43,874 bases of DNA. Origin: Bacteroidales bacterium. GTDB taxonomy: Bacteria; Bacteroidota; Bacteroidia; Bacteroidales; ML635J-15. Position numbers and translations under genes: made by a program. A model generated the notes under the pieces. It had not been told where the DNA came from and made no database searches. It worked only from the letters and a program-made list of their open reading frames with translations. Shown here piece by piece: positions 25,990-33,192 of the stretch. Each line of letters begins with the position of its first letter. Position 1 is the stretch's first letter. Location of the stretch: NCBI GenBank assembly GCA_017994175.1, contig JAGOLH010000022.1:1-43874 (forward strand), given 5' to 3'.

Positions 25990-25998
25990 TTATAGGCT

Positions 25999-26745
25999 AT
26001 GAATCAATACAGTCCGGGTGGTTTTTTTAGCCTCCCGCCAGTAGTTAAAAATATTTTGATTATAAATATAATCCTCTTTATTGCTACCTATATACTTCAA
26101 CGAACAGGTATCAACCTGAACGATTATCTGGCAATTTACAGTATAAAAAGTTCGCATTTTCAACCTTACCAGCTTATCACTCATATGTTCATGCATGGGA
26201 GCATAGCACATATTTTTTTCAATATGTTTGCATTATGGATGTTTGGGAGGGTACTGGAGGACATCTGGGGACCAAAACGATTTTTTATTTATTATTTCGT
26301 TACCGGTCTGGGAGCCGCTTTCCTTCATCTGCTGGTAAACTACATAGAAATTACACTGCTAATTAACAAAATGGATCCCGTGGCAGTTGATGTGGTATTA
26401 AGTCAGGGAGCCGACCTGCTGCAGGGGGGACAAAACTATGCCGACACTTTAATGGGCAAATTAAACCTTATGATTAACATTCCAACAGTCGGAGCATCGG
26501 GTGCCATTTTCGGGCTTTTGCTGGCTTTTGGTGTAATGTTCCCAAATGCAATTATTTATATATTTTTTGCTCTCCCGCTTAAAGCCAAATATTTCGTAAT
26601 GATTTACGGTGGTTTGGAATTATATCTGGGTTTTGCCAACAGAGCCGGTGACAATGTAGCTCATTTTGCACACCTTGGGGGGATGTTATTTGGTCTGATA
26701 TTTCTGCTAATTTGGAAGAAACATCGGTTTAATCGCTGGAACTGA
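25999..26745 (+). CDS. Rhomboid family intramembrane serine protease 1
   Basis: Rhomboids cut transmembrane substrates within the inner membrane. The 248-residue product has six or so hydrophobic segments; the family motifs are HIFFNMFALWMFGR (His and Asn of the oxyanion region), the catalytic serine S167 in GASGAIFG, and the catalytic histidine in HFAHLGGMLFG. All catalytic residues are present, so the protein should be active. An insert between the first motif pair and the serine (LLINKMDPVAVDVVLSQGAD) is longer than in GlpG. The stop TGA shares one base with the ATG of the second rhomboid gene. mutL is 9 bases upstream. Substrates are unknown. Confidence 0.93.
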   Translation: MNQYSPGGFFSLPPVVKNILIINIILFIATYILQRTGINLNDYLAIYSIKSSHFQPYQLITHMFMHGSIAHIFFNMFALWMFGRVLEDIWGPKRFFIYYFVTGLGAAFLHLLVNYIEITLLINKMDPVAVDVVLSQGADLLQGGQNYADTLMGKLNLMINIPTVGASGAIFGLLLAFGVMFPNAIIYIFFALPLKAKYFVMIYGGLELYLGFANRAGDNVAHFAHLGGMLFGLIFLLIWKKHRFNRWN

Positions 26746-27644
26746 TGAATATTTTTGTTGAAATAAAAGATTCCTTCACGAAAGGGACTATCCTTACAAA
26801 ATTGATATACACCAATCTGCTGGTGTTCTTTTTGTTGATTTCGACGTTAGCGGTCTTGTATCTTCTGAATTTGAATTTATCGGAATTCAAATCCTTTTTT
26901 GAATTACCTCCTTCGTTACTAGGGTTCATTACCCATCCATGGACTTTAATCACATACATGTTTACCCATTTCAGTTTTTTACATATTTTAATGAATATGT
27001 TGTTCTTATATTGGTTTGGTAAAGTTTTTCTACAGTATCTCACCGAAAGACAAATGCTTGGTTTATATCTGCTAGGAGGCCTGGCCGGTGGACTTGCATT
27101 TGTATTGTCGTATAACACTATTCCTGTATTGGGAAACAACCCCGCTATAACGCCAGCCACAGGTGCGTCGGCATCGGTAATGGCTATAATATTCGCAATA
27201 GTTTCACTTGTACCCAAACATGACGTTTATGTTCCCATACTCGGAAAGATTAAACTGCTATATATTGGTCTAACGGCAGTAGCTATCGATATCATCAGCA
27301 TTCCGCTGCAAAATACCGGAGGGCATATCGGACACCTTGGAGGGGCTTTTATAGGGATTATCTTCTCGCTGCAATACCGCAAAGGCAAGGATATAGTTTC
27401 ATGGCTTTTGAAAATAACAGATGGCATTATAATTATCTTTTCAAAGAAAAAGAAAATTAGAGTAACAAGCCGCAATAAAAACAAAGCCTCATACTCGAAG
27501 TATGATGATATGGAATATAATGCTCGTAAAAAAGCGGATCAAGATGAAATTAATGCCATTCTCGATAAAGTTGCCCGGTCGGGTTACGGAAGCCTGAGTG
27601 CTTCGGAAAAAGAAAAATTGTTTAAAATGAGCAGTAAAAAATAG
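26745..27644 (+). CDS. Rhomboid family intramembrane serine protease 2
   Basis: The 299-residue product is a second rhomboid protease, with HILMNMLFLYWFGK, catalytic serine S142 in GASASVMA and catalytic histidine in GHIGHLGGAFIG. It has a cytosolic C-terminal extension of about 80 residues that is basic (KKKKIRVTSRNKNKASYSKY) and ends with DEINAILDKVARSGYGSLSASEKEKLF, a short helical segment known as an add-on of Bacteroidota rhomboids. It overlaps the first rhomboid gene by one base. The two are diverged from each other, so this is an old pair and not a recent duplication. The gene marks the end of the housekeeping block; AT-rich DNA begins right after it. Confidence 0.92.
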   Translation: MNIFVEIKDSFTKGTILTKLIYTNLLVFFLLISTLAVLYLLNLNLSEFKSFFELPPSLLGFITHPWTLITYMFTHFSFLHILMNMLFLYWFGKVFLQYLTERQMLGLYLLGGLAGGLAFVLSYNTIPVLGNNPAITPATGASASVMAIIFAIVSLVPKHDVYVPILGKIKLLYIGLTAVAIDIISIPLQNTGGHIGHLGGAFIGIIFSLQYRKGKDIVSWLLKITDGIIIIFSKKKKIRVTSRNKNKASYSKYDDMEYNARKKADQDEINAILDKVARSGYGSLSASEKEKLFKMSSKK

Positions 27645-27848
27645 GCACGTCTTAGTTTTCTGCTATTATTCCTAAAATTACTACATAGTTATGGGCAAGT
27701 TAAGAAAGAAAAATGCATTGTAAAGACACCGACTTTTTCGGAATAAATAAGAATCAATGCTGACTGCGAAAAATTTGAACATAGCGGGTCGGAATTTGCA
27801 GAATGAGACCATAAATCGAAGTAGGCAGTAACTTAATACTCTAATAGA

Positions 27849-29432
27849 ATGAAAAAAAGTAAAGGATTATTATTAAAAATGTTCTTGTTTAGTTTAATTA
27901 TTTCTGTAGTATCATGCCAAAAAGAAGATTCAAGTAGAGAGACAAGCAATCTAAGAAACACTAGTGCTTATGATATTGAGAGCCTAATGAAAGAAGAAAT
28001 TGTAATAGAAATGTTGAATGTATTAAAACCATACTCTTTCAAGGTAAACAACAAAGGTATCTTTGAATTTGATAAAATTTCAGATTTAGACTCAGTTTTG
28101 AACATACTATCACGATATGCAAATAAACTTGATGACCCCAAAGACATTTACCCAAACGATCCTGTATTATTTGCTTTCGAGTATCATTATGGTTTCAAAT
28201 CTCTCAGAAATGCAATAGATCAAGAAGTAATCTATCTAGAAAACCTTGATATGTTAACTGAGTTTAATGATCCTGATAATGACAAAATTGTTGGCGATGA
28301 CTTTCGTTCAATTTTAACCCCAAATCGCGAACTAATAGTAGAAGATATTATTTGTGTTTATTTAGATTCTATAACAGTAGGAATTCATAATTATAATTAC
28401 GACGCTCTAAGAGATGTCCATGGGGCATATTTGAAGTCTGGGGTCTCTGGAATTGCAGAACTATGCTTACAACGGGATATTGTAACGCTACCAGCAGACA
28501 TGGATTTGCGAACAATGGTAATAGATTTTTATTATGTAAATATTAATAATAATTCATTGTCATACCGCTTTACACCTATTGTTAATTATACTAATGAAAA
28601 TCCAAATCATTTTTCTTATTATTGGCAATTCGATGATGGTCAGTCTTCAACAGAGAGAGAACCAACTCATACTTTTGCAGCATCTGGTGAGTTTAGTGTG
28701 AAACTAACAGTCACCTATGGGGGGAGCGGGCTTTCCACAGAGAAAGATATTTTAGTTGGAAGTTGCAACGCAAATTTCACATCTCTTTCTGATCAAGATA
28801 TTGTTGGAAAGTACTATTTTACTAATACATCTACTGCCTCCATTGGCAATATTGTTTCTTATGATTGGTATTTTGGTGATAACACTCCTCATGTAACCAC
28901 ACAAAGTCCATCACATGCTTATTCTACAGATGGAACTTATATTGTAAAATTAGTTATTTCTACTGATGCTGGATGCACAGATAGTTTTGAATCAACACTT
29001 CACGTATCTGGTTCAGGAGATTGTTGTGTCATGTATGATAAAGAAAAAGACACAACAAGGACTTATGCGAGCGGCACACGAAAAGCAAAATTGGTAATTA
29101 AAATTGTAAATGTTTGGCCTGTGCATGGGTTTGCAAGCAAAACAATAAATTATAGGGTAAAAAACAATGGAAGCTTAGCATTAGAGAAAGCCGATAAAAT
29201 AACAACGACTATTGCCGGATTTGTTTATGCAACAAACTGTACAGATTATGCCGCTGTTGATCAAGGAGAAGTAAAATATAATAAAAATAAAGCAACATAT
29301 ACTTATTATCAAACACACACTCCATTAAGAGTAAGGAAAAATAGTTTATTTTCTGGTTATTATGTAAAAGACAATGATGGAACAAGTACAGGTAACAATG
29401 CTCTCTCATTACATCAGAAGAATTGCAATTAA
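27849..29432 (+). CDS. PKD-domain surface lipoprotein
   Basis: The 527-residue product starts with a lipoprotein signal (hydrophobic LLLKMFLFSLIISVVS, lipobox cysteine C23). The residues after it, Q-K-E-D, resemble the signal that sends Bacteroidota lipoproteins to the outer face. An acidic domain (about 40-230) of unknown role contains FEYHYGFKSLR and LTEFNDPDND. Two PKD-like domains follow, near 240-305 (YYWQFDDGQSS, PTHTFAASGEFSVKLTV) and 305-387 (YDWYFGDNTP, SHAYSTDGTYIVKLVI). The C-terminal 140 residues are Lys/Thr/Tyr-rich, with a CC pair at the junction, and are unrecognised. The gene is AT-rich compared with its left neighbours and is 12 bases before a beta-barrel gene, a likely operon partner. 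Confidence 0.85.
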   Translation: MKKSKGLLLKMFLFSLIISVVSCQKEDSSRETSNLRNTSAYDIESLMKEEIVIEMLNVLKPYSFKVNNKGIFEFDKISDLDSVLNILSRYANKLDDPKDIYPNDPVLFAFEYHYGFKSLRNAIDQEVIYLENLDMLTEFNDPDNDKIVGDDFRSILTPNRELIVEDIICVYLDSITVGIHNYNYDALRDVHGAYLKSGVSGIAELCLQRDIVTLPADMDLRTMVIDFYYVNINNNSLSYRFTPIVNYTNENPNHFSYYWQFDDGQSSTEREPTHTFAASGEFSVKLTVTYGGSGLSTEKDILVGSCNANFTSLSDQDIVGKYYFTNTSTASIGNIVSYDWYFGDNTPHVTTQSPSHAYSTDGTYIVKLVISTDAGCTDSFESTLHVSGSGDCCVMYDKEKDTTRTYASGTRKAKLVIKIVNVWPVHGFASKTINYRVKNNGSLALEKADKITTTIAGFVYATNCTDYAAVDQGEVKYNKNKATYTYYQTHTPLRVRKNSLFSGYYVKDNDGTSTGNNALSLHQKNCN

Positions 29433-29444
29433 AACTTTATAAAT

Positions 29445-30119
29445 ATGAAAAAAATAGTATTATTTCTCGCATTATGCCAAATCAGCATTTTCGTTTTTTC
29501 TCAAAACTTTAAAATCGGGGCATATTTTTGTCCCAGTAATCAAGTTGCCTCCTATTTGAAAGGCTCTGAATTCTTAAAATCAGATAGAAAGATGTTTCAA
29601 AGTTGGGAATATGGTCTTTTCTTTGACTATAAATTTAACGAAACATATTATTTTAAAGCTAGCATTGGTTATAGTCAAAACCATCTGTCTTTGCCAAATT
29701 CTTTAATTTCATCTTTTCAAAACAATGACATTCCACTCGGCATTATTTTAAAAGCAAATGTTTTGAAAATCAAAAACTTAAGCATCTATATTGAAAATGG
29801 TCTTTCAATAGCATTCTGCAATTCGTACCATTATAATGGTGTAATTGGTGCTTCTACAAGCAGCTTAACAGGTACTATTTCAGATTATAATTTCAAAAAT
29901 GATTGGTCTTTTGGATTTATCAATGGAGTTGAAATTTCATATTTAGTAAAATCTAAGTTTGAAATAAATGTTATCGTTAATTATTATTCAGGGATAAATA
30001 AAGTTTGGGAGAATAACAGAATTTCAATTAACGAAGATGGAGTGATGAATAATTATACCATTTCTAGTAATGGATCGAGTTTTAATGTTGGTGTGGGATT
30101 GGGTTATTGTTTCTATTAG
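29445..30119 (+). CDS. Outer-membrane beta-barrel protein, unknown function
   Basis: The 224-residue product has a signal peptide (MKKIVLFLALCQISIFVFS, cut before QN) and a mature part of alternating strands: YFKASIGYSQNHLSL, LSIYIENGLSIAFCNSYHY, FGFINGVEISYLVKSKFEINVIVNYYSG and a terminal SFNVGVGLGYCFY ending in an aromatic residue, as expected for insertion by the BAM complex. The size suits an eight-strand porin-like or OmpW/OmpX-like barrel, but no family is assigned. It follows the PKD lipoprotein by 12 bases, is equally AT-rich, and probably shares its transcript. Function unknown; a surface complex with the lipoprotein is an inference from position. Confidence 0.8.
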   Translation: MKKIVLFLALCQISIFVFSQNFKIGAYFCPSNQVASYLKGSEFLKSDRKMFQSWEYGLFFDYKFNETYYFKASIGYSQNHLSLPNSLISSFQNNDIPLGIILKANVLKIKNLSIYIENGLSIAFCNSYHYNGVIGASTSSLTGTISDYNFKNDWSFGFINGVEISYLVKSKFEINVIVNYYSGINKVWENNRISINEDGVMNNYTISSNGSSFNVGVGLGYCFY

Positions 30120-30163
30120 CCAGCATTATTCTTTATGCCATTTGGGCAATCCTATTGTTGTCG

Positions 30164-30195
30164 TCAAAACGATACTCGGTTTTACAATCGTTTGA
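30164..30195. repeat. Inverted repeat after the AT-rich insert
   Basis: TCAAAACGAT (30164-30173) pairs with ATCGTTTGA (30187-30195) with one bulged base, around a 13-base loop. It lies between the stop of the beta-barrel gene and the palindromic element. It lacks a T-run on either side, so it may be a weak terminator or the edge of an insertion. Confidence 0.3.
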
Positions 30196-30219
30196 GTTTC
30201 GCATATTAGGAGTAACCAT

Positions 30220-30756
30220 TTAAAAATAACCAGCCCATAACCGCAAGTAAGCGTAATAGCCCTGCCGCAGGCGCAACACAGGTCTACATACGCCTACTTG
30301 CATCACGTTATTACCATATGCTTCTGCACACTTAGGGCAGGTAGTGTACCACATATACGATTTCTTTATCTGAAAGCCTCTCTTTTGTGCTTCCTTGTTA
30401 AAATCGTCGCACCACAACTGTGTTTTATCAAAACTCCCATCATACACCTTACTGAATATGGTAGCACTAATGCTCACATTTTCAATTCCCGGAACTTCGC
30501 GATCGCTTTCAACATAAATATCCATGTTTTTTTCGGAAGTATGATCAGAAAGGCCCATCCATCCGGGTGACTGCGCTCCTGCAGCATCCATTTTTTCCAT
30601 AATGCGTTGCACAACCTCTCCGAAGTTTACTGGCACCCAGTGCTCAGTAATTACATGGTCTTTTACAAAACGCTTGTTATTCCAATGATGAGTATTGTTG
30701 TTCCATGGTTTCGGGTCGAAAGGGGGACAACAGCCAGTTTGATTAACTTCTTTCAT
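30220..30756 (-). CDS. Conserved small cytoplasmic protein with altered C-terminus
   Basis: The 178-residue product begins with TGCCPPFDPKPWNN and contains NKRFVKDHV, PVNFGEVVQRIMEKM, GLSDHTSEKNMDIYVESDRE and MWYTTCPKCAEAYGNN. I recognise the pattern of a family annotated loosely as hydrolase in Bacteroidota databases, with a C-x-x-C near the end; the reaction is unknown. In members I recall, the chain ends a few residues after CPKCAxxYG. Here it continues with VMQVGVCRPVLRLRQGYY and further Arg/Leu/Tyr-rich residues, encoded by a palindromic sequence (30243-30301). The natural C-terminus therefore seems to have been replaced. It is 43 bases downstream of rpiB on the same strand and likely co-transcribed. 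Confidence 0.7.
   Translation of the reverse strand: MKEVNQTGCCPPFDPKPWNNNTHHWNNKRFVKDHVITEHWVPVNFGEVVQRIMEKMDAAGAQSPGWMGLSDHTSEKNMDIYVESDREVPGIENVSISATIFSKVYDGSFDKTQLWCDDFNKEAQKRGFQIKKSYMWYTTCPKCAEAYGNNVMQVGVCRPVLRLRQGYYAYLRLWAGYF
30243..30301. repeat. Palindromic element fused into a coding sequence
   Basis: GCAAGTAAGCGTA (30243-30255) and TACGCCTACTTGC (30289-30301) pair over 13 bases with one mismatch. Inside is a second palindrome, CCTGC-C-GCAGG (30261-30271). The right arm begins exactly where the protein encoded across it loses its family-like sequence. The element is more GC-rich than its surroundings. It looks like an insertion repeat, though no second copy was found in this window. 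Confidence 0.5.
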
Positions 30757-30799
30757 ATGATTTTTTTAAACCGATATTGGGAGATTTTTTTCTAAGAAA

Positions 30800-31240
30800 T
30801 CAATGCACCGGGATTTTATCAATTCGGCGCTGGTGACGTCCTCCTTCGAAGGGTGTAGAAAGGAAAACATCTACAATATTTGCAGCAAGCATCGCGTCGA
30901 CAAACCTGCCGGGTATAGCACAAATGTTGGCATCGTTGTGAAGTCGCGCCAGTTTTGCAATTTCTTCGTTCCAGCACAAAGCAGCCCGGATGTACCGGTG
31001 CTTATTCAATGCCATATTAATGCCGTTTCCGCTTCCACAGATAGCAATACCGGCAACACATTCCCCATTTTCGAAACCCAAAGCCAGTTTGTGGGCAAAA
31101 TCGGGGTAATCGCAGCTATCTTCCGAAAAACATCCATAGTCAATCACCTCGTAATTATTTCCCTCAAGGTATCCATGCAAAAAATCTTTCACTGCAAAAC
31201 CTGCATGATCGCAGGCAAGTCCAATTTTTGTTTTTTCCAT
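30800..31240 (-). CDS. rpiB: Ribose 5-phosphate isomerase B
   Basis: Interconverts ribose 5-phosphate and ribulose 5-phosphate in the non-oxidative pentose phosphate pathway. The 146-residue product has ACDHAG (C10, D11, H12), the DYGCFSEDSCDYPDFAH sugar-phosphate region, the active-site cysteine C68 in AICGSGNGINMALNK, and the HNDANICAIPGR motif, all features of RpiB rather than of LacA/LacB in length and order. It sits between a flippase-like membrane protein gene (30 bases upstream) and a small cytoplasmic protein gene (43 bases downstream), all on the minus strand. RpiB and allose 6-phosphate isomerase cannot be told apart by eye. Confidence 0.94.
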   Translation of the reverse strand: MEKTKIGLACDHAGFAVKDFLHGYLEGNNYEVIDYGCFSEDSCDYPDFAHKLALGFENGECVAGIAICGSGNGINMALNKHRYIRAALCWNEEIAKLARLHNDANICAIPGRFVDAMLAANIVDVFLSTPFEGGRHQRRIDKIPVH

Positions 31241-31270
31241 AAGTAATAAATATTCACAAACAAGTATTCG

Positions 31271-32359
31271 TTAATTACCAATTTTAGTCCTTGATTTTGC
31301 AAACCAGCGGGGAGCAACAATTGCCCCAAGAATCAAATATGGATAGTAGGTTACAAATCGCCACAGCAAAGCCATTGCAGAAACAAACCCCACAATCGGT
31401 ATGAAATCGGCCATATAACTGGTAAACACAGCCTCAACAAAACCACTGCCACCGGGCGTAGGCATTACCAACATCATAATCCACATTACCAGTTGTCGTG
31501 CAAAAATGAGGAAATGCTCCCCGACTGAAAAAAGGGTGTGCGCATCGAAATATGGTAATCCGAATGCCAAAGCAAGAATTAAAAAATTTAACACCCAATA
31601 CCGTGATGTCCATGAGAACAAAGTTGCTAAAAAAGAACGAATCCAAAACCCTATTGTTTTATGTCTCAGCTCATGCGATGCAGCAACAATATCTTCGCCA
31701 GCATGCGCTGCAGCTTCTTTCCATTTTCGGAGAATTCTGAGTTTAAACAATGTATTTAAAATATTTTTCATAGCAACAGGCTTTACAAAGAGTGCTGTTG
31801 CCATAACCAATGTCCAAAGTAACTTTATACCATAACCCACTCCAGCAAATACAAGAAAACTGCTGTTCAAATTACCGTTTTCATCAAGGGGGAAAAGCCC
31901 TGTGTGAGAAAAAATCAGGAAAAGTATCGGGAACATAAGTGTAAAGTACAATTCGTCGAGGAATGAAGTTGCCATAACAATGGAAGCACTTTTTCCCGCC
32001 GAAAAACCCTCTTTCCACAAAAAATACGTTGCCACAGAAGTTCCTCCCACAGCCGATGGTGTAACTGCGGAAGAAAACTCCCATAAAATTATAATATTAA
32101 TGCTTTGTTTCCAGGAGAGTTTTTTATCGGACAAATATCGTATTCGCAATACGTAGCCAAAATCGCGAAAAAACATCATAACACATGCCAATAGCAGCAT
32201 TGTTCCGACCCCTGTATTAAAAGAAACGTCAGAAAACATTCCTGGTTTAAAATCGCGGATAATGAAAAAAGCCACTACGGCAAGCCCTATCAGCATGGGT
32301 AAAATGATTCTGGTAGGACTCATTTGCCTTTGCATTTTATTATGGCTGTCGTTCGTCAT
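31271..32359 (-). CDS. Flippase-like integral membrane protein (UPF0104 family)
   Basis: The 362-residue product matches the lysylphosphatidylglycerol synthase transmembrane-region family (UPF0104/COG0392). It has seven to eight hydrophobic segments, the motifs TPSAVGGTSVATYFLWKEG and MPTPGGSGFVEAVF, and a basic N-terminus. The synthase domain of MprF is absent, so lipid aminoacylation is not expected; family members are thought to flip or move lipids or glycolipids. Later starts at M9 or M13 are possible. It is divergent from kdsB with a perfect inverted repeat between them. It probably leads the flippase-rpiB-30220 gene unit. Substrate unknown. Confidence 0.85.
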   Translation of the reverse strand: MTNDSHNKMQRQMSPTRIILPMLIGLAVVAFFIIRDFKPGMFSDVSFNTGVGTMLLLACVMMFFRDFGYVLRIRYLSDKKLSWKQSINIIILWEFSSAVTPSAVGGTSVATYFLWKEGFSAGKSASIVMATSFLDELYFTLMFPILFLIFSHTGLFPLDENGNLNSSFLVFAGVGYGIKLLWTLVMATALFVKPVAMKNILNTLFKLRILRKWKEAAAHAGEDIVAASHELRHKTIGFWIRSFLATLFSWTSRYWVLNFLILALAFGLPYFDAHTLFSVGEHFLIFARQLVMWIMMLVMPTPGGSGFVEAVFTSYMADFIPIVGFVSAMALLWRFVTYYPYLILGAIVAPRWFAKSRTKIGN

Positions 32360-32382
32360 AAATATACGTGTTTCATTAAAAA

Positions 32383-32404
32383 CAATTCAATATGGATTGA
32401 ATTG
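32383..32404. promoter_or_regulatory. Perfect inverted repeat in the divergent flippase/kdsB region
   Basis: CAATTCAAT (32383-32391) and ATTGAATTG (32396-32404) are perfect nine-base arms around ATGG. The site lies in the 83-base space between the divergent start codons (32359 and 32443), the place where an operator for both genes would be. No T-run follows, so it is not a terminator. Confidence 0.45.
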
Positions 32405-32442
32405 CTAAAATTATGTATTTTTATTGCAAATATTTAACTGTA

Positions 32443-33192
32443 ATGAAGTTTATTGCAATAATTCCTGCCCGATATGGGAGCAAGCGCTTTCCCGGCAAGC
32501 CTCTCGCTTTGATAAATGGGAAAATTATGGTTCAACGCGTTTATGAGCAGGCACTTAAAGCATTCGAATTTGTATATGTCGCTACCGAGGACACTAGAAT
32601 TTTTGATGCAGTGAATTCATTTGGCGGGAATGTGGTGATGACTTCGAAAAAACATCGGTCGGGAACTGACAGGTGCGCTGAAGCAATCCGTATTATCAGC
32701 GATACGTTAAAAACATCATTCGATGTGGTGGTTAACATACAGGGAGATGAGCCTTTTATTCAGATTGAACAACTGAATGAAATAAAAAAATGCTTTCGAA
32801 GCAAGTCAACCCAGATTGCTACACTTATTAAGCCCATCAACAATCAGGACGATATTTTCAATCCCAACAAACCAAAAGTGGTTATCAACCAAAAGAATGA
32901 AGCCATATATTTCAGCCGATCTCCCATTCCATTTATCAGAGGAGTAAAAGAATTGCGATGGATAACCAACCATCAGTATTACAAACACATCGGACTGTAT
33001 GCCTACCGTAGTGGAGTGCTTACCGAAATAACCAAACTGCTGCCTTCCCCCCTTGAGCTTGCCGAGTCGTTGGAGCAACTTCGCTGGATTGAATACGGGT
33101 ATAAAATCAAGACTGCTTTTACCGAACACGAAAGTATATCGGTTGATACTCCAAAAGATCTGGAGCAAATCCGACAAATAGGCCTCATCTGA
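32443..33192 (+). CDS. kdsB: 3-deoxy-manno-octulosonate cytidylyltransferase
   Basis: Activates Kdo to CMP-Kdo, the donor used by WaaA (7.2 kb). The product from the ATG at 32443 is 249 residues; the frame is open to 32413, but the family starts at MKFIAIIPARYGSKRFPGKPL. Other motifs are VYVATEDTRIF, SGTDRCAEA, VVNIQGDEPFI, IYFSRSPIPF, HIGLYAYR, LEQLRWIEYGYKIK, and SVDTPKDLE. Length is normal. The stop overlaps the ATG of the glycosyltransferase gene by one base, so these are one operon. The enzyme is cytoplasmic. Confidence 0.96.
   Translation: MKFIAIIPARYGSKRFPGKPLALINGKIMVQRVYEQALKAFEFVYVATEDTRIFDAVNSFGGNVVMTSKKHRSGTDRCAEAIRIISDTLKTSFDVVVNIQGDEPFIQIEQLNEIKKCFRSKSTQIATLIKPINNQDDIFNPNKPKVVINQKNEAIYFSRSPIPFIRGVKELRWITNHQYYKHIGLYAYRSGVLTEITKLLPSPLELAESLEQLRWIEYGYKIKTAFTEHESISVDTPKDLEQIRQIGLI

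Noticed and set aside
25999..27644. Recent gene duplication of rhomboids
   Set aside because: Sequences differ over most of their length apart from the catalytic motifs, so this is an old pair.
27690..27722. A tiny plus-strand frame MGKLRKKNAL after the second rhomboid gene
   Set aside because: Only ten residues followed by a stop; it might be the remnant start of a gene displaced by the AT-rich insert, but nothing else supports it.
27750..27770. CCGA...TCGG hairpin after the rhomboid pair as a terminator
   Set aside because: Four-base stem without a following T-run; too weak to call.
27645..30219. Prophage, integron or transposon origin for the AT-rich insert
   Set aside because: No integrase, transposase, recombinase or target duplication was seen; only composition and flanking inverted repeats suggest transfer.
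30803..31246. Long open frame on the plus strand opposite rpiB (147 residues)
   Set aside because: It is the mirror of rpiB, whose protein has all family motifs; the opposite frame shows no domain and many Cys/Phe runs.
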